Shown: positions 54,171 through 61,492 of the stretch, piece by piece
Position numbering within the stretch: the stretch's first letter is position 1
Layout of the letters: each line of letters starts with the position of its first letter
NCBI GenBank assembly: GCA_015075365.1
Contig: JABTUN010000001.1
Span: 2,542,001 to 2,606,000 of the forward strand
DNA: 64,000 nt
DNA from: Verrucomicrobiaceae bacterium
GTDB lineage: Bacteria > Verrucomicrobiota > Verrucomicrobiia > Verrucomicrobiales > Verrucomicrobiaceae
Direction: 5' to 3'
Translations under genes and position numbers: made by a program
The notes under the pieces: model-generated
What the model was told of the DNA's origin: nothing
The model's input: the letters and a program-made list of their open reading frames with translations, nothing else
Database searches by the model: none

Positions 54171-54920
54171 ATGGCGAAGGCCTGCCCGGCGTTCATCTGC
54201 CGTCATCCTGGGTGGGTGCTGGCCTTGGGCCTGGCCGTCAGCCTCACCAGTGTCGCGCAGCGTGCGTCCGGCCCGGAGGCTTCTTCCTCCGAGTCCGACA
54301 CGCCAATTCCGCTGGGCGTTCTGCAAGCCCCTGTCGCGGTCATTGCTCCCAGGGCTGCATCCGCCCAGAATTTCGCCCTGACCTTCGATGACGGGCCGCA
54401 TCCTGTTCACACGCCCGCGCTGCTCGACTGGCTCAAGCAGAACCGCATCCGCGCGACCTTCTTTGTTCTGGGCCAAAATGCCGAGCGCTATCCGGATCTG
54501 GTGAAAAGGATGGTTCAAGAAGGCCACGAAGTCGGCAATCACAGTTGGAGCCATCCGAATCTGCGCGTCATGTCGCCGAAGAAGATGCTCGCCGAGGTGC
54601 GCCGCGCGCATGACTTGATCACACGGATCACCGGACGTGCCCCGGTGCTGTTCCGCCCGCCGTATGGCGCGCTCAGCGCCTCGCAGCGGCGGCTGATCGA
54701 GAAGGAGTTTCGTTACCAGGTCGTGCTGTGGACCGTGGACACGCAGGATTGGAAACTGCGCAACGCCACGCAGGTCGCCGCTGTGCTCGAATCCGGCACC
54801 CGGGGCGGCTCCATCGTCCTCGCCCACGACATCCATGACCGCATCCTCCCCGCGCTGGAGCAGATGCTGCCTGCCTGGAGGCTCCGGCATCTCAATCCGA
54901 TGCCTCTCAGCGCCCCGTGA
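54171..54920 (+). CDS. secreted polysaccharide deacetylase
   Basis: The 249-residue protein from ATG 54171 has a leader after a basic start (GWVLALGLAVSLTSVAQR); ATG 54093 is a possible earlier start. The NodB domain has NFALTFDDGPHPVHTP (catalytic and zinc Asp), VGNHSWSHPNLR (the two zinc His), LFRPPYGALS and WTVDTQDWK with IVLAHDIHD (His) near the end. It removes acetyl groups from chitin, peptidoglycan or similar polymers. The stretch 54920-55019 is noncoding. Confidence 0.9.
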   Translation: MAKACPAFICRHPGWVLALGLAVSLTSVAQRASGPEASSSESDTPIPLGVLQAPVAVIAPRAASAQNFALTFDDGPHPVHTPALLDWLKQNRIRATFFVLGQNAERYPDLVKRMVQEGHEVGNHSWSHPNLRVMSPKKMLAEVRRAHDLITRITGRAPVLFRPPYGALSASQRRLIEKEFRYQVVLWTVDTQDWKLRNATQVAAVLESGTRGGSIVLAHDIHDRILPALEQMLPAWRLRHLNPMPLSAP

Positions 54921-55019
54921 GCGGCATCCGCGCGGCCATGGAGCCGTGACGCGACATTTTTACCGGAAAACCCGCTCCCGCCCCTCTTTCCCCGACGATC
55001 CCAACCATCCCTCATCCAC

Positions 55020-55172
55020 ATGAAAACGATCCTCATCATCCTCGTCACCCTCATGACCAGCCAGTTCCTCTATGTCGAGTACGGCCCGCGCAATCCCATC
55101 GCCCAGGTGGCCGCCGCCACGGCAGGCAGCGTGCGCTGGTTCTTGCATAGCGCCCTCAATATGGTGGAATAG
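55020..55172 (+). CDS. possible small hydrophobic protein
   Basis: ATG 55020 opens a 50-codon frame: MKTILIILVTLMTSQFLYVE, then YGPRNPIAQVAAATAGSVRW and FLHSALNMVE. The leader is hydrophobic and the rest amphipathic. It lies in the gap between the deacetylase and the zinc-ribbon protein, in the same direction. There is an opposite-strand frame of similar length, so support is moderate; no homologue is known to me. Confidence 0.4.
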   Translation: MKTILIILVTLMTSQFLYVEYGPRNPIAQVAAATAGSVRWFLHSALNMVE

Positions 55173-55225
55173 TCCCGCCACGGTCCTTTTCCCTCGTCGT
55201 CACGGAATCTGTCACCCACATCCTC

Positions 55226-57523
55226 ATGTCCCTCCTTAAATTCTTTTTCACCGAGAAATGCACCAACTGCGGCGAGCGCATCGAGAAGGCCGCGCAATAC
55301 TGCCGTCATTGCGGCGCGGGCCGCGCGAACTCCTGGCGCAAGTGCAACACCTGCGGCGTCAGCGTCGCGGCTGATTCGCAGTTCTGCTGGAACTGCAAGG
55401 CCAACGTGGCCGCTCAGCCGCGCGACGAGATCTTCAGTGACCGCTGGCGCCGCAATCCGGGCATCTTCGCCACGCGCATCACCATCGAGACACCGCAGGA
55501 CCGTCTGCGCAATGGCATCCAGGTGGACGAGGGCACGTTGGGCGCGCTTTATAAAGACGGCGTGCTGAAAACCGAGCTGCACCCGGGCTACCATTCACAA
55601 ACGAGCTTCTGGGAGCGCCTCACCGGCGGCGGAAAGAGCGCGGGCTTTGTGGAGGCCATCATCGTCACCACGGACCCGGTCAGCAGCTTCGTGAGCCTGG
55701 GTGGCACGGCGTCATTGTTCACGAAGGACTACTCGCCCGTGGAGGCCGCGGTGCTGGTGAAGGTGCAGCTTGCTGATTTCGGTGTGTTTGCGCGGCGCAT
55801 GCTGCCCGCCGGGACTGACACCGTTCGGGACGACGATTTGATGCTCGCCCAGTCCTCGCGCGTGGCGGAGGTGCTGCGCAGGCATTTGTCAAAGCTCGAC
55901 GTGGCGGACGCGGCGCGTTCCACGGAGTTGCGCCATGAGATCGAGGCCGCGCTGGGCGCGGAACTGCCTGCGCTGCTGGAGGAGTTTGGCCTGCGTTTCC
56001 GCGGTGTGGAGGATGTGCGGCTCGATTCCGAGCAGATCACCCGCGTGCGCGAGGCGGAGGGCGGCCTGTCCCAGACCACGCGTGAGCTGGAGTGGGCAAA
56101 AAAGAAGCGCGAGCTCGAGAAGTCGCACCAGCTCGCGGAGATCAAGGACGAGTTTGCCTTCAAGGAGCAGCTCGACCGCTGGACGCATGAGTACACGCTC
56201 ACCTCGATGGAGCGGGAGCACATCGTGACCATGCGCCGCATCCAGCTTCAAAAGGACCAGCAGATCGCCGATGTGCGCCGCGTGGGTGATGTGCAGTTGA
56301 CCGAGCAAGAGTACCAGCTCGAAGTGGAACGCCGTGACCGCGAGGCGCGTCTGTCCGGTTTTGAGCGCGAGCACAAGACCAAGATCGAGGCTGACAAACG
56401 CGAGCATGAGCAGGACATGCGCGAGATCGACGACATCCGCGCGGGCCAGATCGCTGCCTTGGAGAAGCTCCAGAAGCTCAAGCTCGAAAAACTGGCCGCG
56501 GAAAACCGGCACAAAATTGATCTGGCCCAGGGCTTGAAGGACGTGCCTTCCCCCGTGGCTGCCGGTGTCCTAGGCCACATGGGCGGCGATCATGTCATCC
56601 GCGCGCTGGAGACGCTGCGTCCGCTGCCGGAGGTGGTGATCATTTCCTCGGTCACGGAGACGTATGTGCCGGGCTACCCCGCGCCGCAGCCCTCCTACAT
56701 GCCGCAGCAGCCGTCGTTCATGCCCTCCTACATGCCACAGCCGCCCCCCGGCATGGTGCCGCCGCCGGTGCCGATGGGGGCGACGAGCCTGGAAGTGCTC
56801 GCGCAGCGCTACCTGCCCGGCGTGGGCGTCGTGGTGGCCGGGGTGGAGACGGGAAATCCGGTTCCGATGGGCACCGCGTGGGTGGCGGCCGGCCGCAACG
56901 TGCTCATCACCAATGCCCATGTCGCCGAAGGCATCGTGCAGGCGCACCAGGAGGCCGGGATGGCCGCGTGGGTCATTTTTTCCGGCCAAAGCCAGCCCTG
57001 CCGCGTGCGCCGCGCGCTCATTCATCCCGACTATGTCCACAGCCAGTCACGCGGACATGTGATCCCGTCCTTTGATGTCGCCATCCTCGAACTGGAGACA
57101 CCTCCACCGCATGCCGGCCTGCCCCTCGCCAATCGCGGCAAGCTTCTCGGCCTGCGTGAGTTGCAATCTGTCGCCTACCTCGGCTTCCCGATGGAAAACC
57201 TCGCTGGCGGCGGCACGAATCTCCAACGGCCGAAGGCCATCGCCAAAAAAGGCACCATCTCCTCGCTGGAGGACTGGCACATGCGCCACAGCGACGACCC
57301 GGCGCAGCGCCAGCTCATCAAGCACGATCTCGGCGTGGCCGGAGGCGCCAGCGGCAGCCCGCTCTTTGACGAGAGCGGCGATGTCGTCGGCATCATCTCC
57401 GCCGGCAACATGGAGCAGCTCTACGACCCGCAGACCAAGCAGATGCGCCGCACGCCCAGCGGTGTGCTGCTCAATTTCGCCCAGCGCATCGATGTGCTGC
57501 TGAGCTGGATGAACTGGGGCTAA
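55226..57523 (+). CDS. zinc-ribbon / SPFH-like / coiled-coil / trypsin-like protein
   Basis: A 765-residue protein of unusual architecture. Two zinc ribbons come first (Cys12, 15, 26, 29 and Cys40, 43, 54, 57). A band-7/SPFH-like region follows (about 75-290: GIQVDEGTLGALYKDGVLKT, VTTDPVSSFVSLGG, VEAAVLVKVQLADFG), then a long charged coiled coil (about 275-430), a Pro/Met-rich linker (about 480-530) and a trypsin-like domain with His565 in LITNAHVAEG, Asp617 in SFDVAILELETP and Ser709 in GVAGGASGSPLFDE. SPFH-zinc-ribbon proteins associate with membranes; adding a protease is uncommon to my knowledge. The next gene, a Ser/Thr kinase, starts 13 nt downstream, suggesting one transcript. A role in envelope or membrane-stress signalling is inference. 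Confidence 0.85.
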   Translation: MSLLKFFFTEKCTNCGERIEKAAQYCRHCGAGRANSWRKCNTCGVSVAADSQFCWNCKANVAAQPRDEIFSDRWRRNPGIFATRITIETPQDRLRNGIQVDEGTLGALYKDGVLKTELHPGYHSQTSFWERLTGGGKSAGFVEAIIVTTDPVSSFVSLGGTASLFTKDYSPVEAAVLVKVQLADFGVFARRMLPAGTDTVRDDDLMLAQSSRVAEVLRRHLSKLDVADAARSTELRHEIEAALGAELPALLEEFGLRFRGVEDVRLDSEQITRVREAEGGLSQTTRELEWAKKKRELEKSHQLAEIKDEFAFKEQLDRWTHEYTLTSMEREHIVTMRRIQLQKDQQIADVRRVGDVQLTEQEYQLEVERRDREARLSGFEREHKTKIEADKREHEQDMREIDDIRAGQIAALEKLQKLKLEKLAAENRHKIDLAQGLKDVPSPVAAGVLGHMGGDHVIRALETLRPLPEVVIISSVTETYVPGYPAPQPSYMPQQPSFMPSYMPQPPPGMVPPPVPMGATSLEVLAQRYLPGVGVVVAGVETGNPVPMGTAWVAAGRNVLITNAHVAEGIVQAHQEAGMAAWVIFSGQSQPCRVRRALIHPDYVHSQSRGHVIPSFDVAILELETPPPHAGLPLANRGKLLGLRELQSVAYLGFPMENLAGGGTNLQRPKAIAKKGTISSLEDWHMRHSDDPAQRQLIKHDLGVAGGASGSPLFDESGDVVGIISAGNMEQLYDPQTKQMRRTPSGVLLNFAQRIDVLLSWMNWG

Positions 57524-57536
57524 ACGCTGCCAGCCC

Positions 57537-59444
57537 ATGTCCCTCGACCCCTTCCTCGTCAACTCGCAGGAGAGCGTCCAGCCCGCGCAGTCGGTGCTGG
57601 TGGAGGGGAGCGCTATGTTTGGCGGGCGCTTTGTTTTGAAGCGTCACCTCGGTCAGGGCGGCATGGGGCAGGTGTGGCTGGCGCAAGACACCACGCTCGA
57701 CCAGCCTCGCGCACTGAAGTTTGTCATCCCCGCGCTGCTCAGTGACGCCTCCGCGCGCAAGCGCCTGCGCAATGAGGCGCGCCTTGGCACCGAGCTGGCG
57801 CATCCACGCATCGTGCGCGTGTTTGATTTCGTCGAGGAAACCGGCGGCAGCCCGCTGGCGGCGGTGGTGATGGAATTCGTCGAAGGCCGCACGCTCTCCG
57901 ATTTGCTCGCCGAGCAGGAAAACGGCTTCTTCGAGCCGGAGGACATCGAAAAGTGGCTCCAGGACATCGTCGAGGGTCTGCGTTACGCGCATGACGAAAA
58001 GCAGCGTTACCATCTCGATCTCAAGCCTGGCAACATCATCATCGAAACCGCCTCCGGCCGCGCGAAGCTGCTCGATTTTGGCATTTCGCGCTCGGCGAAG
58101 GACACCATCACGCGCCTCACCGGCCAGCCCAGCAGCGGCACGCTGCCCTACATGAGTCCCCAGCAGCTCGATGGCGAGCCGCCCTGCGCCGCCGACGATG
58201 TTTATAGCCTGGGCGCGACGGTGTATGAGCTGCTCACCGGCACACCGCCGTTTTTTCGCGGAAAACTCGATGACCAGATCCGACACAAGGAGCCGGATTC
58301 CCTTCTCACACGCCGCCGGCAGAACATGCGCGAGGGATTGAACGCCCATGTCGGCGTGGAACCGCCGTCCGTCTGGGCACGGTGGACTCAGGCCGCGCTC
58401 TCCAAGTCCACGCACGGCCGCGTTCTCTCCGTCCCTTCCACGTCAGCGCCTGCTCCGCCAAAGATGCCCGCCAGATCGAAATCCCCGCCTCCGGCGAAGG
58501 AAAAGCCATGTCCCGTCATCGCGGTGCCAGACGAAACCACGGAGAGAGCGCCGCCCGTACGCGGTCCCGTGAACCGATGGATGGCTGCCTGGTGGGTGAT
58601 CGTCATCGCGTATGCCGTGTTTGGGGCCATTCTGACAAGTTCATCGAACACCGGTGACTTCCAATCCGGCCAGTGGTTCCTGATTCATGGCGGCGTGCTC
58701 GCCGCCTCGCTCCTGGCGGTCAGGACACGGCTTTGGAGCGTTCTGCATCTCACCGCCATCGCCGTCCTCGGCCAGTTCGTCATCCTCGCGCTCATGTTTC
58801 ATGTGGGCCTGGGAGACGCGCTCATTGTGGTGCCGGTGAACGCGGGCATCTGCGTGCTGTTCCTCGTTGCTGGCCTGGGCGCGCAGCGGAAGGCGGCGCT
58901 GGCTGATGAGCTGAGCGCCGGCGCATCACACCCGGTTCCGTGGAGGATCGCGTCCATCCTGACCAGCCTGGCCTGCGCTTCGTACAGCGGCATCGAGCTG
59001 CTGATCCGGCGCGACGATCTGGGCTACCTGGGAATGCCTGACCGTGAGGTCGCCGTGGCGCTCATCCGTCTTGTCATGACTGCGTCGCTCCTCCTGCTGT
59101 GGCTGAACCGCCAGAAAGCCCTCCCGCCGCCACCAGCGCTCCTTGTCCTTGCCATGCTGCTCAGCGCGGCAGCCAGTCTCTTCTCCGATCGCATGTTTGA
59201 GCTCCGGGATTTCGCCTGGCTGACCTGGGCGATCCCTTTGACGCTCCTCTGGTTGCTTCTCCGCCGCACATTTCAGATCCCCTCGTGGACCATCCTTCTG
59301 CCTTGCTTTGCCGCTCCCCTCGACCTCATCGCCGATGAGGCCATCGGCTACGACTACCCCCCCTTGCTCCTCCTGCTCCTTTTCGCCCCGCTGGCCGTTG
59401 CCTGGTTCTCGGCTTTCAGGCGGAAGCGCGCCAACGCCTCATAA
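57537..59444 (+). CDS. Ser/Thr protein kinase 1, multi-spanning C-terminus
   Basis: The 635-residue protein has a PknB-type kinase domain (about 28-290): LGQGGMGQVWLAQD (P-loop), Lys61 in RALKFV, YHLDLKPGNIII with His159, Leu160, Asp161, LLDFGISR with Asp180, and GTLPYMSPQQL. The usual HRD arginine is replaced by leucine, so it is a non-RD kinase. A Pro/Lys-rich linker (about 300-340) leads to a C-terminal region of about eight membrane segments (for example WVIVIAYAVFGAILTSS, LTAIAVLGQFVILALMFHVG). The N-terminus MSLDPF resembles the other two kinases. It is 13 nt after the protease gene. Confidence 0.92.
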   Translation: MSLDPFLVNSQESVQPAQSVLVEGSAMFGGRFVLKRHLGQGGMGQVWLAQDTTLDQPRALKFVIPALLSDASARKRLRNEARLGTELAHPRIVRVFDFVEETGGSPLAAVVMEFVEGRTLSDLLAEQENGFFEPEDIEKWLQDIVEGLRYAHDEKQRYHLDLKPGNIIIETASGRAKLLDFGISRSAKDTITRLTGQPSSGTLPYMSPQQLDGEPPCAADDVYSLGATVYELLTGTPPFFRGKLDDQIRHKEPDSLLTRRRQNMREGLNAHVGVEPPSVWARWTQAALSKSTHGRVLSVPSTSAPAPPKMPARSKSPPPAKEKPCPVIAVPDETTERAPPVRGPVNRWMAAWWVIVIAYAVFGAILTSSSNTGDFQSGQWFLIHGGVLAASLLAVRTRLWSVLHLTAIAVLGQFVILALMFHVGLGDALIVVPVNAGICVLFLVAGLGAQRKAALADELSAGASHPVPWRIASILTSLACASYSGIELLIRRDDLGYLGMPDREVAVALIRLVMTASLLLLWLNRQKALPPPPALLVLAMLLSAAASLFSDRMFELRDFAWLTWAIPLTLLWLLLRRTFQIPSWTILLPCFAAPLDLIADEAIGYDYPPLLLLLLFAPLAVAWFSAFRRKRANAS

Positions 59445-59504
59445 GACCGCAAGACCGGAATTGCCTCGCCTTTTGCACTATTTCTCTTATCCACTCCTGT
59501 TTGA

Positions 59505-61160
59505 ATGCCCGCCGACCCCTTTCTCCAGCAATCCCTTGAAAGCGTCCAGTCTGTGCAGACGACACTCGCTCCCGGTCAGCCCGTTTTTGGCGGGCGTTTC
59601 GTGCTGGAGCGCCATCTTGGCCAGGGCGGTATGGGGCAGGTGTGGCTGGCGCGGGACACCACGCTGGACGAGCCGCGCGCCCTGAAGTTCGTGCTGCCCG
59701 CGCTGCTTTCCGACGCCACCGCGCGGAAACGCCTGCGCAATGAAGCGCGTCTAGGCACCCATCTGGCGCACCCGCGCATTGTCCGCGTGTTTGATTTCGC
59801 CGAGGAAACCGGCGGCAGCCCGCTGGCGGCGGTCGTCATGGAGTTCGTTGAGGGCCGCACCTTGAACGAACTGCTCGCAGAGCAGGAAATCGGCTTCTTC
59901 GAAACGGAGCAGATCGAATCCTGGGTCAACGACGTGATCGAGGGCCTGCGCTACGCCCATGAGGAGAAGCAACGCTACCACCTCGACCTCAAGCCCGGCA
60001 ACATCATCATCGAAAAGGCCACCAACCGGGCCAAGCTCCTCGACTTCGGCATCTCCCGCTCCGCCAAGGACACGATCACCCGCCTCACCGGCCAGGTCAG
60101 CAGCGGCACGCTCCCCTACATGAGCCCCCAGCAACTCGACGGCGAGCCTCCCTGCGCCGCCGACGACGTCTATGGCCTCGGCGCCACGGTGTATGAGCTG
60201 CTCACCGGCACGCCGCCTTTTTTCAGAGGCAAATTGGAGGATCAGATTCGCAGCAAGGAGCCTGAGTCGATCATGGACCGCCGCAGGCAGAATGCGAAAG
60301 AGGGGCTGAATGGTGGAGTGGGGAAGACGGTTTCGTGTCAATGCGAAGCGTTCGTGGCAGCCATGCTCACAAAAAGTTGTTTCTCTCGCTTTATATCACC
60401 ACCAACTGCCCAAACCGCTCGTCATCCCCAGCCTTTGTCATTAACAAACGTGCTTGACCACGAGTATTCGTGCTCGGGAGCCTTGGTCAGAAAATCTTTC
60501 CTGGACTGCAAGGAATCACCGCCAGCCTCCATCTCGGTAGGCGGGAAAAAGCAAAGCACTGCAAGCGAATATTCAGGCCATGAGACTGGCGGGGCATCAA
60601 AGTATGTGACTAAAGGAGGGATACAGTCACCACATTTTGCAAAATGGCTTATTATAGGGGCATCCACATGCACGATTGGCACATGGGTTGTTTTGGCTCT
60701 CTCGAATGACGCAATATATGAGTGGAATGAATATGGTCCAGACGACATAGGGAGCATCGTATTCTTGCCGCTCGGCTTGCTGATCTTTTCCATTTTCTAC
60801 CTACCGCTATTCTTGTTCGGGAGGCGGCTTCGCAGGCTTCCGTGGAGCAAGATGGGAACAATTATGGTTTTCGCGTGTTTAGGCGTTCTAATTTCTGCGG
60901 CATTTGGCCGATTCCCTGCGCTTCAATACGATTGGCAATTCACAGAGATCAGATTCTCATATCATTGCTTATCGGGAAGCATTCTGCTCTCATCCAGTAT
61001 CGGTCTAATCTGGCACCAAATGCTTCGGACCTTTTGCTCGAAAGCCGCCGAGAATCGTTCGGATGCAGGTCATGCACGTTGCGTCCTGCTGCTTCAGAGT
61101 TTCGGATTTGGCGTCTTCCTAACCGCGATTTGTTACCTGGTTTTCCTTCGCGAGCTTTAA
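59505..61160 (+). CDS. Ser/Thr protein kinase 2, chimeric low-GC membrane tail
   Basis: The 551-residue protein shares its first about 265 residues with kinase 1 almost throughout (same P-loop, Lys61, H159-L160-D161, DFG and SPQQ motifs). The C-terminal 280 residues are unrelated: a Cys/Ser-rich linker and about four membrane segments (LLIFSIFYLPLFLFGRRLRR, IMVFACLGVLISAAFG). Base composition drops after about 60320 (28 G+C of 60 at 60661-60720 versus 35 of 60 at 60001-60060). This suggests that a duplicated kinase domain was joined to a different, imported tail. ATG 59505 begins MPADPFLQQSLESVQ. Confidence 0.9.
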   Translation: MPADPFLQQSLESVQSVQTTLAPGQPVFGGRFVLERHLGQGGMGQVWLARDTTLDEPRALKFVLPALLSDATARKRLRNEARLGTHLAHPRIVRVFDFAEETGGSPLAAVVMEFVEGRTLNELLAEQEIGFFETEQIESWVNDVIEGLRYAHEEKQRYHLDLKPGNIIIEKATNRAKLLDFGISRSAKDTITRLTGQVSSGTLPYMSPQQLDGEPPCAADDVYGLGATVYELLTGTPPFFRGKLEDQIRSKEPESIMDRRRQNAKEGLNGGVGKTVSCQCEAFVAAMLTKSCFSRFISPPTAQTARHPQPLSLTNVLDHEYSCSGALVRKSFLDCKESPPASISVGGKKQSTASEYSGHETGGASKYVTKGGIQSPHFAKWLIIGASTCTIGTWVVLALSNDAIYEWNEYGPDDIGSIVFLPLGLLIFSIFYLPLFLFGRRLRRLPWSKMGTIMVFACLGVLISAAFGRFPALQYDWQFTEIRFSYHCLSGSILLSSSIGLIWHQMLRTFCSKAAENRSDAGHARCVLLLQSFGFGVFLTAICYLVFLREL

Positions 61161-61211
61161 TGTAGTGCATACGAATAGCAAACACCTCTCCCTCATAACG
61201 AATACCCTCTC

Positions 61212-61412
61212 ATGAAAAGTCGAATTCATTTCATTCAGTGTCGCCTGCTGGGCGTATTTGTTTGCCTCTACGCCGCACAGCCTGCTGGGGCTGCAGAAGC
61301 TGCTGCTGCAAGCCTAGGCTACGGCCCCTCAGATAATGCAATCATTATCTCAGCGGTTATTCTCTCCGCCGGATTCGTTCTAGGTTCTTGGTTGATGAGA
61401 CGCAAGCTATGA
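61212..61412 (+). CDS. small membrane protein
   Basis: The 66-residue frame starts MKSRIHFIQCRLLGVFVCLY, then a signal-like segment, followed by a second hydrophobic segment (AIIISAVILSAGFVLGSWLM) and a basic end (RRKL). It lies between kinases 2 and 3 on the same strand in a lower-GC stretch. It may be an accessory of the kinases or a degenerate gene; no family was recognised. Confidence 0.5.
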   Translation: MKSRIHFIQCRLLGVFVCLYAAQPAGAAEAAAASLGYGPSDNAIIISAVILSAGFVLGSWLMRRKL

Positions 61413-61492
61413 AGGTTGGTTATATACCGAGCTAAGACATGACAACTCCAAGTGCTTCTTGCGAACGATGAGGGTAACTCACCTTCTAATTT

